NCBI GenBank assembly: GCA_018819105.1
Contig: JAHJQV010000065.1
Coordinates: forward strand, 1-64,000
Reading direction: 5' to 3'
Length of the DNA: 64,000 nt
Source of the DNA: Gammaproteobacteria bacterium
GTDB lineage: Bacteria > Pseudomonadota > Gammaproteobacteria > Xanthomonadales > Wenzhouxiangellaceae
Shown here: one piece after another, positions 35,234-45,445 of the stretch
Numbering within the stretch: position 1 is the first letter of the stretch
Layout: every line of letters starts with the position of its first letter
The notes under the pieces: model-generated
What the model was told of the DNA's origin: nothing
The model's database searches: none
Seen by the model: the letters and a program-made list of their open reading frames with translations, nothing else
Made by a program: the position numbers and the translations under genes

Positions 35234-35338
35234 TGCCTGTGAACACAGAACAGGTCACCTGTGTCACAGCTTTGTCATGCAGGAACACTAGACTGCCACT
35301 AAAATGTCATACAGGTTGCACTTGAGGTAGACCGGTCA

Positions 35339-37135
35339 ATGTCAATGGATGCTCAGCACGAACATCAGGATCGCCACCGCCCTGCCGTCCATCTGAATCT
35401 TGAAACCACGCTGGAAAAACAGTTTCCGGACTGGTTTCGCGGCAGTAAAAACAAGTTTGCCCGCCCCATCACGCGCGGCATGAGCCGCTGGCTGGGTATG
35501 GATGTCGCCAACCAGATTCTGCGCGACTACAATCACCTGCAAGGTCTTTCCTTCATCGAGGCGGTGCTGCGACAGTTTGATTTCCGCTATCTGGTCGATG
35601 ACATCGAGGTGGCGCAGATCCCGCCGCGCGGACGCGTCATCATTGCCGCCAACCATCCGCTCGGCGGGCTGGATTCCTTCGTGCTGCTGAAACTGATCGG
35701 CGACATCCGGCCCGACGTGAAGATTCTCGCCAACGACATCCTGCTTGGCATCGAGCCGATCAGGGATCTGCTGCTGGGGGTGAAGATCATGGGCGGCAAG
35801 CCCAGCGCCAGCACCTACCGCAACATCATCGATGCGTTGGAGCAGGATCAGGCGGTGATCGTGTTCCCTGCCGGTGAAGTGTCCCGGCTGGGTCCGCGCG
35901 GCATCCGCGACCGGCAATGGGAAACCGGCTTTCTGCGTTTCGCCTCGCACACCGGCGCACCGGTGCTGCCGGTACATCTTAAAGCCTACAACTCACCGTG
36001 GTTTTATGTCGTCGCCATGCTGGCCCGACCTCTGGGCACACTGATGCTGCCGCGCCAGCTGTTCCTGCGCAAACAGCACACGCGCATGCCGATCCGTATC
36101 GGCACCCCGATCTGTGCCCCCGAGGACAGCTCGCGGGAAGCCTTGCGCAAACACTCCCGCACCATTCGCAACAAGGTCTACAGCCTGAGCAGAAAACGCC
36201 GCAGCGGTGAACGCATGCAGGTGATACCGCGCGCAGAAAACCCGCGTCTGCTGCATGCCGAGTTGCAACAGTGCGAGCGCATCGGCCAGACCCAGGATGG
36301 CAAGGCCATCTATTTGGCACGGCCGGACACTGGCAGTGTGCTGATGCGCGAAATCGGTCGTCTGCGCGAATACACCTTCCGCGCCGTGGGTGAAGGCACC
36401 GGCCTGCATCGGGATCTGGACCGCTACGACCGCTACTACGAGCATCTGGTGCTGTGGGACGACGACAATCTGGAAATTGCCGGTGCCTACCGCATGGTGC
36501 GCACCGCGCCGCTGGTCAAGCAACACGGACTCAGTGCGCTGTACACCGCCGAGCTGTTCAATTACTCACCGGCCATGCAGACCTACCTGCAGCACGGCCT
36601 GGAGCTGGGCCGCAGTTTTGTCCAGCCGCATTACTGGGGCTCACGCAGCCTGGATTACCTGTGGCATGGCATCGGTGCCTATCTGCGCAAATACCCGGAG
36701 GTGCAATATCTGCTGGGTCCGGTAACCATCTCGGCACAGGAACCGGCCGCCGCGCGCGACTGGCTGGTGGCCTACTATGACCGCTTTTTCGGCAGCGAGC
36801 AGACCCTGGCCGAAGCCAGGCAGCCGTTCAGCTTCAACGGCGTGGCACCGAGCTTCGAAGGCCTGGATGCCGACACCAGTTTCCAGATTCTGAAACAGAA
36901 CCTGCGTCAGATGGGCTCACGCATCCCCACACTGTACAAGCAGTACACCGAATTGTGCGAGCCCGGCGGAGCGAGATTCCTTGCCTTCGGTGTGGATCCG
37001 GATTTCAACAACAGCGTTGACGGCCTGATCCTGCTGGATCTGCACCGGTTGCTGCCGAACAAGAAATCGCGCTACATTCTGGGTGCACTGAAGAACCCGC
37101 TGGACGACAAGGCGAACAAATCCGCCAGCAGCTGA
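35339..37135 (+). CDS. Two-domain acyltransferase, OlsF-like (ornithine lipid synthesis)
   Basis: A 598-residue fusion. The N-terminal part (about 20-290) is a lysophospholipid-acyltransferase domain with IIAANHPLGGLDSF and VFPAGEVSRLGPRGIRD. The C-terminal part (about 310-580) is a GNAT-like OlsB domain (YLARPDTGSVLMREIGRLRE, AGAYRMVRT, PALQTYL-like AMQTYLQHGLELGRSFV). In OlsF the C-terminal domain acylates ornithine and the N-terminal domain adds the second chain. The same two-domain layout is visible here; the amino acid substrate is inferred. No hydroxylase gene adjoins. Confidence 0.75.
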   Translation: MSMDAQHEHQDRHRPAVHLNLETTLEKQFPDWFRGSKNKFARPITRGMSRWLGMDVANQILRDYNHLQGLSFIEAVLRQFDFRYLVDDIEVAQIPPRGRVIIAANHPLGGLDSFVLLKLIGDIRPDVKILANDILLGIEPIRDLLLGVKIMGGKPSASTYRNIIDALEQDQAVIVFPAGEVSRLGPRGIRDRQWETGFLRFASHTGAPVLPVHLKAYNSPWFYVVAMLARPLGTLMLPRQLFLRKQHTRMPIRIGTPICAPEDSSREALRKHSRTIRNKVYSLSRKRRSGERMQVIPRAENPRLLHAELQQCERIGQTQDGKAIYLARPDTGSVLMREIGRLREYTFRAVGEGTGLHRDLDRYDRYYEHLVLWDDDNLEIAGAYRMVRTAPLVKQHGLSALYTAELFNYSPAMQTYLQHGLELGRSFVQPHYWGSRSLDYLWHGIGAYLRKYPEVQYLLGPVTISAQEPAAARDWLVAYYDRFFGSEQTLAEARQPFSFNGVAPSFEGLDADTSFQILKQNLRQMGSRIPTLYKQYTELCEPGGARFLAFGVDPDFNNSVDGLILLDLHRLLPNKKSRYILGALKNPLDDKANKSASS

Positions 37136-37217
37136 TGCCCGTGATCAGCGCCTGCACGCCGGACTGAATCCCGGCCTGCGCATGTGCCCGGTCATCCTGG
37201 GCCCTTGCCCTGACCCC

Positions 37218-37877
37218 TTACCCGGCTTGATACAAACCCTGTTCACGGATGTACGCCAGCACGCTGGCCGGCAGCAGAAATGCCGGATCGCGGCCAGCGG
37301 CAATCTGGGCGCGGATGTCGGTGGAGGAAATGGCCAACTCGGTGATCGGCAAATGCAGCACCAGACCTGCCGGCAGCGACCACAGCTGCTCGCTGTCAGC
37401 GATGCAGCGCGGCTGCAGTACGGCGGCCAGTTCGCCCTGATAAGCCGGCGGATTGTCCGGACGCGTCATGATCGCCAGATGCGCAAGCTGCGGCAACTCC
37501 TGCCAGCGATGCCAGCGCGCCAGCTGGTTGGCGGCGTCCTGTCCCAGCGCCAGCAGCAACGGGCGCCTGGCACCGATGGCAGCACGCAACTGGCGCAATG
37601 TGTCGATCATGTAAGACGGCCCTTCACGGCGGATTTCGCAATCATCCAGACGAATGCCTGGATGCGCCCGCAAGGCCAGCTTAAGCATGTGCAGGCGGTC
37701 TGAGGCGCTGGCCTGGGTACGACCGCGATGAGGTGGCTGGCCTGCCGGCAGCATTCTGAAGTCGTCCACCTGCAGCTGCTCGTAAAGCTCGGCCGCTGCC
37801 CGCAGATGACCAAAATGCACCGGATCGAAGGTGCCGCCGAGAATCAGCGTGGCGGGGTGTAAGCCCGGTGTATTCAT
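37218..37877 (-). CDS. nadD: Nicotinate-nucleotide adenylyltransferase
   Basis: Makes deamido-NAD from nicotinate mononucleotide and ATP. The 219-residue product has the nucleotidyltransferase motif GGTFDPVHFGHLR, the family PPHRGRTQASASDRL, LALGQDAANQLARWHRW and the terminal ISSTDIRAQIAAGRD. It sits directly after holA with a two-base gap, the common lptE-holA-nadD order. Confidence 0.96.
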   Translation of the reverse strand: MNTPGLHPATLILGGTFDPVHFGHLRAAAELYEQLQVDDFRMLPAGQPPHRGRTQASASDRLHMLKLALRAHPGIRLDDCEIRREGPSYMIDTLRQLRAAIGARRPLLLALGQDAANQLARWHRWQELPQLAHLAIMTRPDNPPAYQGELAAVLQPRCIADSEQLWSLPAGLVLHLPITELAISSTDIRAQIAAGRDPAFLLPASVLAYIREQGLYQAG

Positions 37878-37879
37878 GC

Positions 37880-38902
37880 TCAGGCGGCGCGATGCGTCGT
37901 CGGTGTTGCCGCCAGGCGCAGCAGCAAGCGCTCCAGTTGCAGCCAGAAATCACCGTATTGCTGTCCTTTGGCGATGCGATCCAGCATGGCCAGTTCGATC
38001 ATGGCCGCCTCCACCTGCATCAGTGACAGGCGTTTGCTGGCACGTATGATGATCGGCTGCTTGCTGTCCCAGACGCGCAATTGCCGGCACACTTCTGCGA
38101 CACCGGTCGTGCGCGTCAGGCGCATAAAGCTGGCCAGCGTCTGTAGCTCGTTCTGCAGAGTGGCCACCAGCACCGGTGGCACCGCACCCTGGGTCTGCAG
38201 TCTGGCGGCAATGCGCATGCTCAGGCCCAGGTTACCAATCCACACCGCCGCACACAGCTTGAAGGCATCGTATTCGCTGCTGTCACTGACCGCCTCGCGT
38301 ACCTGCTCCAGCGTCACCGGGCCGGTGCCATTGGCCAGCAGCAGCTTGTCGATCTCCTGCGCCGCCGCCAGCAGACTGCCATCCACGCGCGCCGCCAGCC
38401 AGGGCAGCACTTCTCTTTCTGGCTGCAGCCCGCGCGCGTGCATGCGGCGTTCGATCCAGGCAGGCAATTGGGCCGACTTGATGTTCCACACCGGCACATA
38501 GATGCCGGCCTGCTCGACCCTTTTGACCCAGGCGGTTTTCTCGTTGGCAATGGCCCACTGTTCGGCGATCAGCAGCAGCACATCGGCATCCGGCTGCGCC
38601 TGCTGCAACCACTGACCAATGGCCTTGGCACCGGCGACACCGGGCTTGCCGGTGGGCAGGCGCAATTCCAGCAGGCGGCGTTCGGCAAACAGTGACATCG
38701 TGGTGCCGCTGGAGGACAGCTGATCCCAGCTGAAGCTGCGATCGGCGGTCATCAGTTCGCGCTGGCCGATACCCTGTTTGCGCAGCGCGGCGCGAATGCA
38801 GTCAACCGCCTCTTCGCGCAGCAGGATTTCCGGCCCGGCCACCAGATACACCGGCCTGGCTTGCTGCAGTGCTGCCTGCAGGCGATCGGGATAAAGCTTC
38901 AT
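37880..38902 (-). CDS. holA: DNA polymerase III delta subunit
   Basis: Clamp-loader subunit that opens the beta clamp. The 340-residue product begins MKLYPDRLQAALQQARPVYL with LVAGPEILLREEAVDCIRAA, the delta-type degenerate AAA+ core, the FAERRLLELRLPTGKPG stretch that contacts the clamp, and a helical C-terminus. It lies between lptE and nadD on the same strand. Confidence 0.95.
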   Translation of the reverse strand: MKLYPDRLQAALQQARPVYLVAGPEILLREEAVDCIRAALRKQGIGQRELMTADRSFSWDQLSSSGTTMSLFAERRLLELRLPTGKPGVAGAKAIGQWLQQAQPDADVLLLIAEQWAIANEKTAWVKRVEQAGIYVPVWNIKSAQLPAWIERRMHARGLQPEREVLPWLAARVDGSLLAAAQEIDKLLLANGTGPVTLEQVREAVSDSSEYDAFKLCAAVWIGNLGLSMRIAARLQTQGAVPPVLVATLQNELQTLASFMRLTRTTGVAEVCRQLRVWDSKQPIIIRASKRLSLMQVEAAMIELAMLDRIAKGQQYGDFWLQLERLLLRLAATPTTHRAA

Positions 38903-38977
38903 GCCAGCGTTTGACTGCCGAGCTGCATGGCGGCAATGTCATCGCTGGTGGGTGCTACCGGCTGCATCGGCGACGGC

Positions 38978-39508
38978 TCAGGAACGTTCCAGTTCCAGCG
39001 CCTCAAGACGGATGATGACCTCAGTGGACATGCTGGACTCCAGATCCTCGCGCAGAAACTCCTCTTCGCTCTGGCTGGCCAGTACGGCGCTGCTGTCAAA
39101 GCTGTAATCGCGAAACAGCACCACTTCGTTGCGCCCCGACAGCGGCTTGCCATCGACATCAAGCAGGCGAAATGCCACCCGGTAAGTCAGGCGCAGCTCG
39201 CTGATCAGCGCGTCACCGGAGAACGACGCTGCCTCGCGCACAAAGCGTGCCTCCATGATGTCGAGGATGGCGCTGGCCTGCTGCGGCTCGCTCACCACCT
39301 GCACATTGTTGGCGCGCAGCTTGCGCTCCAGGCCGCGCCCGAACTCGCTGTAGCGATCGGCGATCTGCACATAGGTGCGCGCCATCACCGGTGGCAGATC
39401 GGCCACCCCGCGCAACTGGAAACCGCAGGCGCCCAGCAGCAGGCAGCAGCCCAGCAGCAGAGCGGATCGGGTACGACGATGACTGAGCATGCTGTCCATG
39501 CCGAGCAT
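38978..39508 (-). CDS. lptE: LPS assembly lipoprotein LptE
   Basis: Outer-membrane lipoprotein that plugs the LptD barrel for lipopolysaccharide delivery. The 176-residue product has a signal ending LLLGACGFQLRG (lipobox and the LptE-typical CGFQLRG), SELRLTYRVAFRLLD and a charged C-terminus. Three in-frame ATGs (39508, 39499, 39490) are possible starts; a TTG overlapping the leuS stop would be longer. It sits between leuS and holA as in other gammaproteobacteria. Confidence 0.92.
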   Translation of the reverse strand: MLGMDSMLSHRRTRSALLLGCCLLLGACGFQLRGVADLPPVMARTYVQIADRYSEFGRGLERKLRANNVQVVSEPQQASAILDIMEARFVREAASFSGDALISELRLTYRVAFRLLDVDGKPLSGRNEVVLFRDYSFDSSAVLASQSEEEFLREDLESSMSTEVIIRLEALELERS

Positions 39509-39534
39509 TATGCCATCGTGCCGGCGCGCATGGC

Positions 39535-42114
39535 TCAACCCACCACCAGATTCAGCAGCTTGTCCGGCACATGAATGATTTTGCGGATGCTGACACCCTG
39601 CAGGTGACGCTGCACATTCTGATCGGCCTGGGCCGCTGCCAGCGTCGCCGCCTGATCCAGTCCCGGCGCCAGCTCCAGCTTGCCGCGTACCTTGCCGTTG
39701 ACCTGCACCACGACAGTGATGGCATCGCGCACGCGCGCCTGCTCGTCCACCTGCGGCCAGCCGGCGTGCTCAATGTCACCATGACCACCCAGTTGCGGCC
39801 ACAGATGGGTACACAGATGGGGGGTCACCGGATGCAGCATCTGCACCAGTGCGGACCAGGCTTCTCGCGCCACCGCCAGACCCTGCGGGCTGGCGTCGTC
39901 AAACCGCTGCAGCTGGTTGGACAGCTCCATCAGCGCGGCAATCGCGGTGTTGAAGGTGTAGCGGCGCTCGATGTCGTCGCTGACCTTGGCAATGGTGTCG
40001 TGCAGCTTGCGGCGCAGATCACGCTGTGCCGGGGTCAGCGCACTGTGTTCCAGCGCTGCCGGCGCACCGACCTGCAGGTGCTGGTGAATGCCCGACCAGA
40101 TGCGACGCAGAAAACGCCAGGCCCCTTCAACCCCGCTGTCCGACCATTCCAGCGACTGATCCGGAGGCGCCGCGAACAAGACAAACAGGCGCACCGTGTC
40201 GGCGCCATAGCGCTCGACCAGATCCTGCGGATTGACGCCGTTGTTGCGCGACTTGGACATTTTCTCGGTGGCACCGATCTGCACCGGCGCGCCGTCGGCC
40301 AGCAGCACCGCAACGCGATCACCGGCGCTGTTGCTGCTGACCTCGACTTCGGTCGGCCCGAACCAGACGGTGCTGCCATCGGGCTGCTTGCGGAAATAGG
40401 TCTCGGCCACCACCATGCCCTGGCACAGCAGGCGCGTGGCCGGCTCATCGCTGTGCACCATGCCGAAATCGCGCAGCAGCTTGTGATAGAAGCGGAAATA
40501 CAGCAGATGCATGATGGCATGCTCGATGCCACCGATGTACTGGTTCACCGGCAGCCAGTAATCGGCCCGCTCGTCGACCATGTCTTGCGCCCCGGGACAG
40601 CAGTAGCGGGCGTAATACCAGGACGACTCCATAAAGGTGTCGAAGGTGTCGGTTTCACGCTCGGCCGGTTTGCCGCACTGCGGACACTGCGTCTGCCGCC
40701 AGGCGGGGTCGGACTTCAGCGGCGAGGTGACACCACTGAAGGCGACATCCTCCGGCAACAGCACCGGCAGCTGATCTTCCGGCACCGGCACCGCGCCGCA
40801 GTGCTGGCAGTAGATCACCGGTATCGGACAGCCCCAGTAGCGCTGTCGCGACACGCCCCAGTCGCGCAGGCGATATTGTGTACTGGCCTGGCCAAGACCC
40901 TGCTCGGCCAATCGCTGCACCATGGCCAGTTTGGCCTGATCGCTGCTGAGGCCGTCAAATTCGGCCGAGTTGATCAGTGTGCCGCTGCCGGTATAAGCCA
41001 CGTCAGCAGGCAGTTCGAGCTCAGCCGGTGGCTGAATCACCGGCACGATCGGCAGGCCGTATTTGCTGGCAAAGGCATGATCGCGTTCGTCGTGAGCCGG
41101 CACCGACATGACCGCGCCGGTGCCATAGCTCATGAGCACGAAATTGGCGATCCAGATTGGTATCGGCTTGCCGGTCAGCGGATGTACGGCCTTAAAGCCG
41201 CTGTCGATGCCGAGTTTTTCCGCCCGATCCAGATCCGCCTGGGCGGTTCCGCTGCGCTGGCACTGCTCGATAAAAGCAGCGATGTCGGCATTGTCTGCCG
41301 CCGCCTGCACGGCCAGCGGATGCTGCGCTGCCACCGCCATGTAAGTGGCGCCATAGAGGGTGTCCGGACGCGTGCTGTAGACCTCCAGCATGGTGTCGCT
41401 GTCGGCCACCTGGAAACGGATCTCGGCCCCGTGCGAGCGGCCGATCCAGTTGCGTTGCATGATTTTTACCGCGTCCGGCCAGTCCGGCAGGTCGTCCAGG
41501 CCGTCCAGCAGTTCGTCGGCGTAGGCGGTGATCTTCAGAAACCACTGCGGAATCTCGCGCCGTTCCACCAGCGCGCCCGAGCGCCAGCCGCGCCCTTCCA
41601 CCACCTGCTCGTTGGCGAGCACGGTCTGATCCACCGGATCCCAGTTCACCTCAGCCAGTTTGTTGTAGACCAGGCCTTGTTTCATCAGCCGCGTGAACAT
41701 CAGCTGTTCCCAGCGGTAATAATCCGGATCGCAGGTGGCAAACTCTCGCGACCAGTCCAGCGCAAAGCCCAGCTGCTGCAGCTGTGCGCGCATCTGGGCG
41801 ATGTTCTCACGGGTCCATTTGGCCGGCGGCACACCATGTTTGATGGCGGCATTCTCGGCCGGCAGACCAAACGCATCCCAACCCATCGGCTGCAGCACGT
41901 TTTTGCCCTGCATGCGCTGGTAGCGGCTGATGACGTCACCGATGGAATAGTTGCGCACATGACCGATGTGCAGCGCGCCACTGGGATACGGCAGCATCGA
42001 CAGGCAGTAGTACTTTTCCTGTCCGGCCAGTTCACTGGCCTGAAACTGCCGGGTTTGCGTCCAGCGCTGCTGGACTTCGGCTTCGATCAGTTTGGGATTG
42101 TAGGTGGCTTGCAT
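39535..42114 (-). CDS. leuS: Leucyl-tRNA synthetase
   Basis: Class I synthetase charging tRNA-Leu. Starting at [14 protein letters not shown] the product is 860 residues, the same as in E. coli. It carries [15 protein letters not shown] (HIGH motif), the CP1 editing domain, zinc-type CPQCGK, and KMSKSRNNG (KMSKS). The ten-residue longer frame from 42144 is less likely. First gene of the leuS-lptE-holA-nadD row. Confidence 0.98.
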   Translation of the reverse strand: MQATYNPKLIEAEVQQRWTQTRQFQASELAGQEKYYCLSMLPYPSGALHIGHVRNYSIGDVISRYQRMQGKNVLQPMGWDAFGLPAENAAIKHGVPPAKWTRENIAQMRAQLQQLGFALDWSREFATCDPDYYRWEQLMFTRLMKQGLVYNKLAEVNWDPVDQTVLANEQVVEGRGWRSGALVERREIPQWFLKITAYADELLDGLDDLPDWPDAVKIMQRNWIGRSHGAEIRFQVADSDTMLEVYSTRPDTLYGATYMAVAAQHPLAVQAAADNADIAAFIEQCQRSGTAQADLDRAEKLGIDSGFKAVHPLTGKPIPIWIANFVLMSYGTGAVMSVPAHDERDHAFASKYGLPIVPVIQPPAELELPADVAYTGSGTLINSAEFDGLSSDQAKLAMVQRLAEQGLGQASTQYRLRDWGVSRQRYWGCPIPVIYCQHCGAVPVPEDQLPVLLPEDVAFSGVTSPLKSDPAWRQTQCPQCGKPAERETDTFDTFMESSWYYARYCCPGAQDMVDERADYWLPVNQYIGGIEHAIMHLLYFRFYHKLLRDFGMVHSDEPATRLLCQGMVVAETYFRKQPDGSTVWFGPTEVEVSSNSAGDRVAVLLADGAPVQIGATEKMSKSRNNGVNPQDLVERYGADTVRLFVLFAAPPDQSLEWSDSGVEGAWRFLRRIWSGIHQHLQVGAPAALEHSALTPAQRDLRRKLHDTIAKVSDDIERRYTFNTAIAALMELSNQLQRFDDASPQGLAVAREAWSALVQMLHPVTPHLCTHLWPQLGGHGDIEHAGWPQVDEQARVRDAITVVVQVNGKVRGKLELAPGLDQAATLAAAQADQNVQRHLQGVSIRKIIHVPDKLLNLVVG

Positions 42115-42447
42115 AGGTTTGGCACTAAGCTGTGTGCGTATCAATTGGCGTTTGCTGCAACAATATGCATGGCATGGAGCATGGTTGTTGGTTTTGATCG
42201 GTGATCCTGTTGTCTGCTCACGGCAGCCGCACCGGCGGCAAGCGGCAGACGGAGATTAAACAGGGGCGACAGGCAGACTGGTCTGCGTGCAGGCAACTGC
42301 AGCACCGAACCGGCCACAGCGCAGTCACCATTCTAATCAATCAGACCGGGCTATTGCTCGGGAAACACGCCGCCTGCAGCCTAAACCGCTGCCGGCAGCA
42401 CCCGGGCTGAGGTCACTCACCCGTCTGATCCAATGGTCTGGGCCAGG
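42115..42447. other. Intergenic region without recognised gene
   Basis: The 333 bases between the leuS start and the DUF937 stop contain no convincing open frame, terminator or repeat shared with other parts of the window. A promoter for leuS on the minus strand is expected here, but no clear -35/-10 pair was picked out. Confidence 0.5.
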
Positions 42448-43050
42448 TCAGCGCTTGCCAAACAGTTTGCCCAACAGCCCCCCGCCACGGCGCACCACCT
42501 CATCCATGCCGACCTGGCCGTCGCCATCTTCATCCAGCAGCATGTTGAGCAGACCGCCGGTCTGCGGCTGCTGGCGCAGCTGCTGCCGCTCCTGTTGCAG
42601 CATGGACTGCAGTTGCTGCTGATCGCCGATCTTCCGCTCATCCTGCAGCTTGCCCATCATGCCCATGACCATGGGAGCCAGCGCTGCCAGCATGGTGCCG
42701 GCTTTGTTTGCATCCAGACCGGCAACCCCGGCCAGCGCCTGCTCCGCCTGCGGCTGGCGAGCACCCAGCACATGTTTCAGGATCGCCTGACCCTGCTGCG
42801 GCGCAGACTGCGAGCCGAGAAACCCGCTAAGGTTGTCGAGCAGTCCGCCATCGTGGTCTTTGGCCAGCGCTGACCACAAACCCTGGGCACCTTCCGGCTG
42901 GCTGGCATTGCTGGCCAGCGCGCCCAATAGCATCGGCAGCGCCGCCTGCACGGCAATCTGCACCTGGGCACTGTCGGCGCCGGTCTGCTGCTGCAAGGCA
43001 CCCAGCGCCTTGTCGTCAAGCTGCTGTTGTAAAATCTGTAACAATGACAC
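42448..43050 (-). CDS. DUF937 protein with C-terminal EF-hand loop
   Basis: A 200-residue protein of the DUF937 family (MSLLQILQQQLDDKALGAL, AALPMLLGALASNA, AILKHVLGARQPQAEQAL, APMVMGMMGKL). The C-terminus has one canonical calcium-binding loop, DEDGDGQVGMDE, with acidic residues at positions 1, 3, 5 and 12, followed by a Gly-rich end. Such single EF-hand tails occur in some DUF937 proteins. Function unknown; a role in binding calcium is inferred from the loop. Confidence 0.82.
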   Translation of the reverse strand: MSLLQILQQQLDDKALGALQQQTGADSAQVQIAVQAALPMLLGALASNASQPEGAQGLWSALAKDHDGGLLDNLSGFLGSQSAPQQGQAILKHVLGARQPQAEQALAGVAGLDANKAGTMLAALAPMVMGMMGKLQDERKIGDQQQLQSMLQQERQQLRQQPQTGGLLNMLLDEDGDGQVGMDEVVRRGGGLLGKLFGKR

Positions 43051-43143
43051 CTGGGTAACTCCTGAGCATGAATGTGTGAGTTAGTATAGCGGCAATCAAA
43101 CCACCGCCATGCGCGTAAATCCTATCTACCTGAGTTTTGTAAC

Positions 43144-44628
43144 ATGAATGAAACCACCAGCCAGAATCTGCTCATCGGCGGCGGCACTGAACAGGTCATG
43201 CTGCAGTCGCGCTATGCCAATCGCCACGGCCTCATCACCGGCGCCACCGGTACCGGGAAAACGGTGACGCTGCAGATTCTGGCGGAAGCCTTTTCACGCA
43301 TCGGTGTGCCGGTGTTTCTGTCCGACATCAAAGGCGATGTGTCCGGCATGTGCCAGTCCATCACACCGCATCCAAAAATCGATGAGCGGCTGCAGATCAT
43401 CGGCATCAGCGACCACCAGCCGCAACCGTACCCATGCATCTTCTGGGATCTGTTCGGCCAGCAGGGGCATCCGATCCGCGCCACCATCTCCGAGATCGGC
43501 CCGCTGCTGCTGGCCAATCTGCTGGAACTCAACGACACCCAGGAAGGTGTGCTCAACATCGCCTTCAAGGTCGCCGACGAGCAGGGTCTGCTGCTGCTGG
43601 ATCTGGCCGATCTGCGCACGCTGCTGAATTTTGTCGCCGAGCAGCGCGATGAGCTGTCGCGGTTGTACGGCAACGTCAGCAGTGCGTCGGTGGCGGCCAT
43701 CCAGCGTCGCCTGCTGGTGCTGGAACAGCAGGGTGCCGACCACTTTTTCGGCGAACCGGCGCTCAAGCTGTCCGACCTCATGCGCAGCGACCTGTCCGGG
43801 CGCGGCATCATCAACATCCTCGCCGCTGACCGGCTCATGCAAAGCCCGCGCCTGTACAACACACTGCTGCTGTGGCTGCTGTCGGAACTGTTCGAGGAGT
43901 TGCCGGAAGTCGGCGATCCGGACAAACCGAAACTGGTGTTTTTCTTTGACGAGGCGCATCTGCTGTTCGATCAGGCCCCCAGGGCGCTGCTGGAAAAAGT
44001 CGAGCAGGTGGTGCGGCTGATCCGTTCCAAGGGCGTCGGTGTGTATTTCATCACGCAAAATCCGCTGGATGTGCCTGACAGCGTGCTGGGCCAGTTGGGC
44101 AACCGCATCCAGCACGCCCTGCGCGCCTACACCCCGCGTGATCAGAAAGCCGTGCGCGCGGCGGCCACCACGTTCCGGCAGAACCCGGACATTGACACCG
44201 AAACCGCCATCACCGAACTCGGCGTCGGCGAAGCGCTGGTGTCGACCCTGCAGGACAAGGGGGTGCCGGGCATGGTGCAGCGGGTGCTGATCAGACCACC
44301 GGAATCACGCATCGGCCCGGCCACAGCGGAGGAGCGTGCCGCCGCCATCGGGCGCAGTCCGGTGGGCAGCCAGTACGACGATGCCGTGGACCGCGAATCG
44401 GCGCATGAAATCCTCACCCGACGCGCCGAGCAGGCCACCGCTCAGGCCGAGGCGGCAGCGGCCCAGGCCGCAGAACAGAAGGCCGCACAGAAACAGGAAA
44501 AAAGCCGCAGCGGCAGCCGACGTCAATCCACCTGGGAGGCATTCAGCAAGACCGTGGTTCGCACCATCGGCTCCAACCTCGGCCGCCAGATCGTACGCGG
44601 CGTGCTTGGCAGCATCAGCCGGCGCTGA
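43144..44628 (+). CDS. yjgR: HerA-like ATPase of the DUF853/YjgR family
   Basis: A 494-residue P-loop ATPase. Walker [15 protein letters not shown] lies near residue 33, [12 protein letters not shown] follows, Walker B is [17 protein letters not shown], and [19 protein letters not shown] is the family signature. The C-terminal 80 residues are an Ala/Glu/Gln-rich coiled coil and a basic tail. The family is related to HerA/FtsK motors but its cellular role is not settled. Monocistronic by appearance. Confidence 0.9.
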   Translation: MNETTSQNLLIGGGTEQVMLQSRYANRHGLITGATGTGKTVTLQILAEAFSRIGVPVFLSDIKGDVSGMCQSITPHPKIDERLQIIGISDHQPQPYPCIFWDLFGQQGHPIRATISEIGPLLLANLLELNDTQEGVLNIAFKVADEQGLLLLDLADLRTLLNFVAEQRDELSRLYGNVSSASVAAIQRRLLVLEQQGADHFFGEPALKLSDLMRSDLSGRGIINILAADRLMQSPRLYNTLLLWLLSELFEELPEVGDPDKPKLVFFFDEAHLLFDQAPRALLEKVEQVVRLIRSKGVGVYFITQNPLDVPDSVLGQLGNRIQHALRAYTPRDQKAVRAAATTFRQNPDIDTETAITELGVGEALVSTLQDKGVPGMVQRVLIRPPESRIGPATAEERAAAIGRSPVGSQYDDAVDRESAHEILTRRAEQATAQAEAAAAQAAEQKAAQKQEKSRSGSRRQSTWEAFSKTVVRTIGSNLGRQIVRGVLGSISRR

Positions 44629-44810
44629 CTTGCTATGAGTGACACCGTTTGCTTGTCAACACATCGCAAGACAACCAGGCATGAAGTGACGCTGAACGCT
44701 TCGTCTCTACGCATTGGCAAAAGGATGTCAAATGAGCAATACCAAGAGTATTCAGGGTACAGCTTCTGGTCATAGCAATCCAGGCACATGGGTGTAGCTA
44801 GTGACTTGAT

Positions 44811-44848
44811 AATTCATCAATTATGAATTATAGTTCATCAAATATGAA
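44811..44848. promoter_or_regulatory. Two operator palindromes of the HEPN/MNT pair
   Basis: AATTCATCAATTATGAATT (44811-44829) and TTCATCAAATATGAA (44834-44848) are two near-identical palindromes with centres 21 bp apart, or two helical turns. They lie 16 bases before the TTG start of the winged-helix nucleotidyltransferase, which is the likely binder. Confidence 0.7.
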
Positions 44849-44863
44849 TTATCGGACAAGCTC

Positions 44864-45445
44864 TTGAACCAACTCAGCGATGCCCTGTTTACCGAGACCC
44901 AGCAAAAGGTGCTGGGTCTGTTGTACGGCCAGCCGCAGCGGAGTTTCTACACCAATGAGATCCTGCGCCTGACCGGGATGGGTGTGGCAACCATCAAGCG
45001 CGAGTTGGACCGCATGCTGGCGGCGGGGATATTGAGCATGACCAGAATCGGCAATCAGCACCACTATCAGGCCAACCCGCAGTGCCCGATTTATGCAGAA
45101 CTGTTGAGCCTGGTGAAAAAAACATTTGGCATCGCCGGGGTCATTCGTTTGGCGTTACAACCGCTGGCGGATAAGATCGAGCGAGCCTTTGTCTTCGGTT
45201 CCATGGCCAGCGGCAAGGAGACTGCGGCCAGCGATATTGACCTGCTGATCATTGGTGAAGCCGGTTTTGCTGAGGTGGTCGGCGCGCTTTATCATGCTCA
45301 GACCACACTGGGTCGGGAAGTGAACCCAAAAATTTATCACCGGAAGGAATGGATGCAAATGCAGAGTGCCAAGGATGCTTTTGTCACTGATGTGATGACA
45401 AAGCCACGCATGGATGTGATCGGGGGTGAGGATGAGTCTGAATAA
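44864..45445 (+). CDS. Winged-helix plus minimal nucleotidyltransferase (MNT) antitoxin-like protein
   Basis: A 193-residue fusion. Residues 1-75 form a winged helix (TQQKVLGLLYGQPQRSFYTN, GVATIKRELDRMLAAGI). Residues 95-180 form a nucleotidyltransferase with FVFGSMASGKETAASDIDLL, the full GSx10DxD motif of MNT enzymes. In HEPN/MNT modules the MNT protein neutralises the HEPN toxin, in some cases by adding AMP to it. The start is a TTG. It overlaps the HEPN gene by 14 bases. Confidence 0.85.
   Translation: MNQLSDALFTETQQKVLGLLYGQPQRSFYTNEILRLTGMGVATIKRELDRMLAAGILSMTRIGNQHHYQANPQCPIYAELLSLVKKTFGIAGVIRLALQPLADKIERAFVFGSMASGKETAASDIDLLIIGEAGFAEVVGALYHAQTTLGREVNPKIYHRKEWMQMQSAKDAFVTDVMTKPRMDVIGGEDESE

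Noticed and set aside
35220-35338. A longer family-1 element before the acyltransferase gene
   Set aside because: Similarity stops after about 42 bases, so only a solo end is reported.
39571-42204. An 877-codon open frame on the strand opposite leuS
   Set aside because: It is a shadow of leuS codon usage in high-GC DNA; its translation is rich in His, Gln and Arg with no family resemblance, and leuS is certain.
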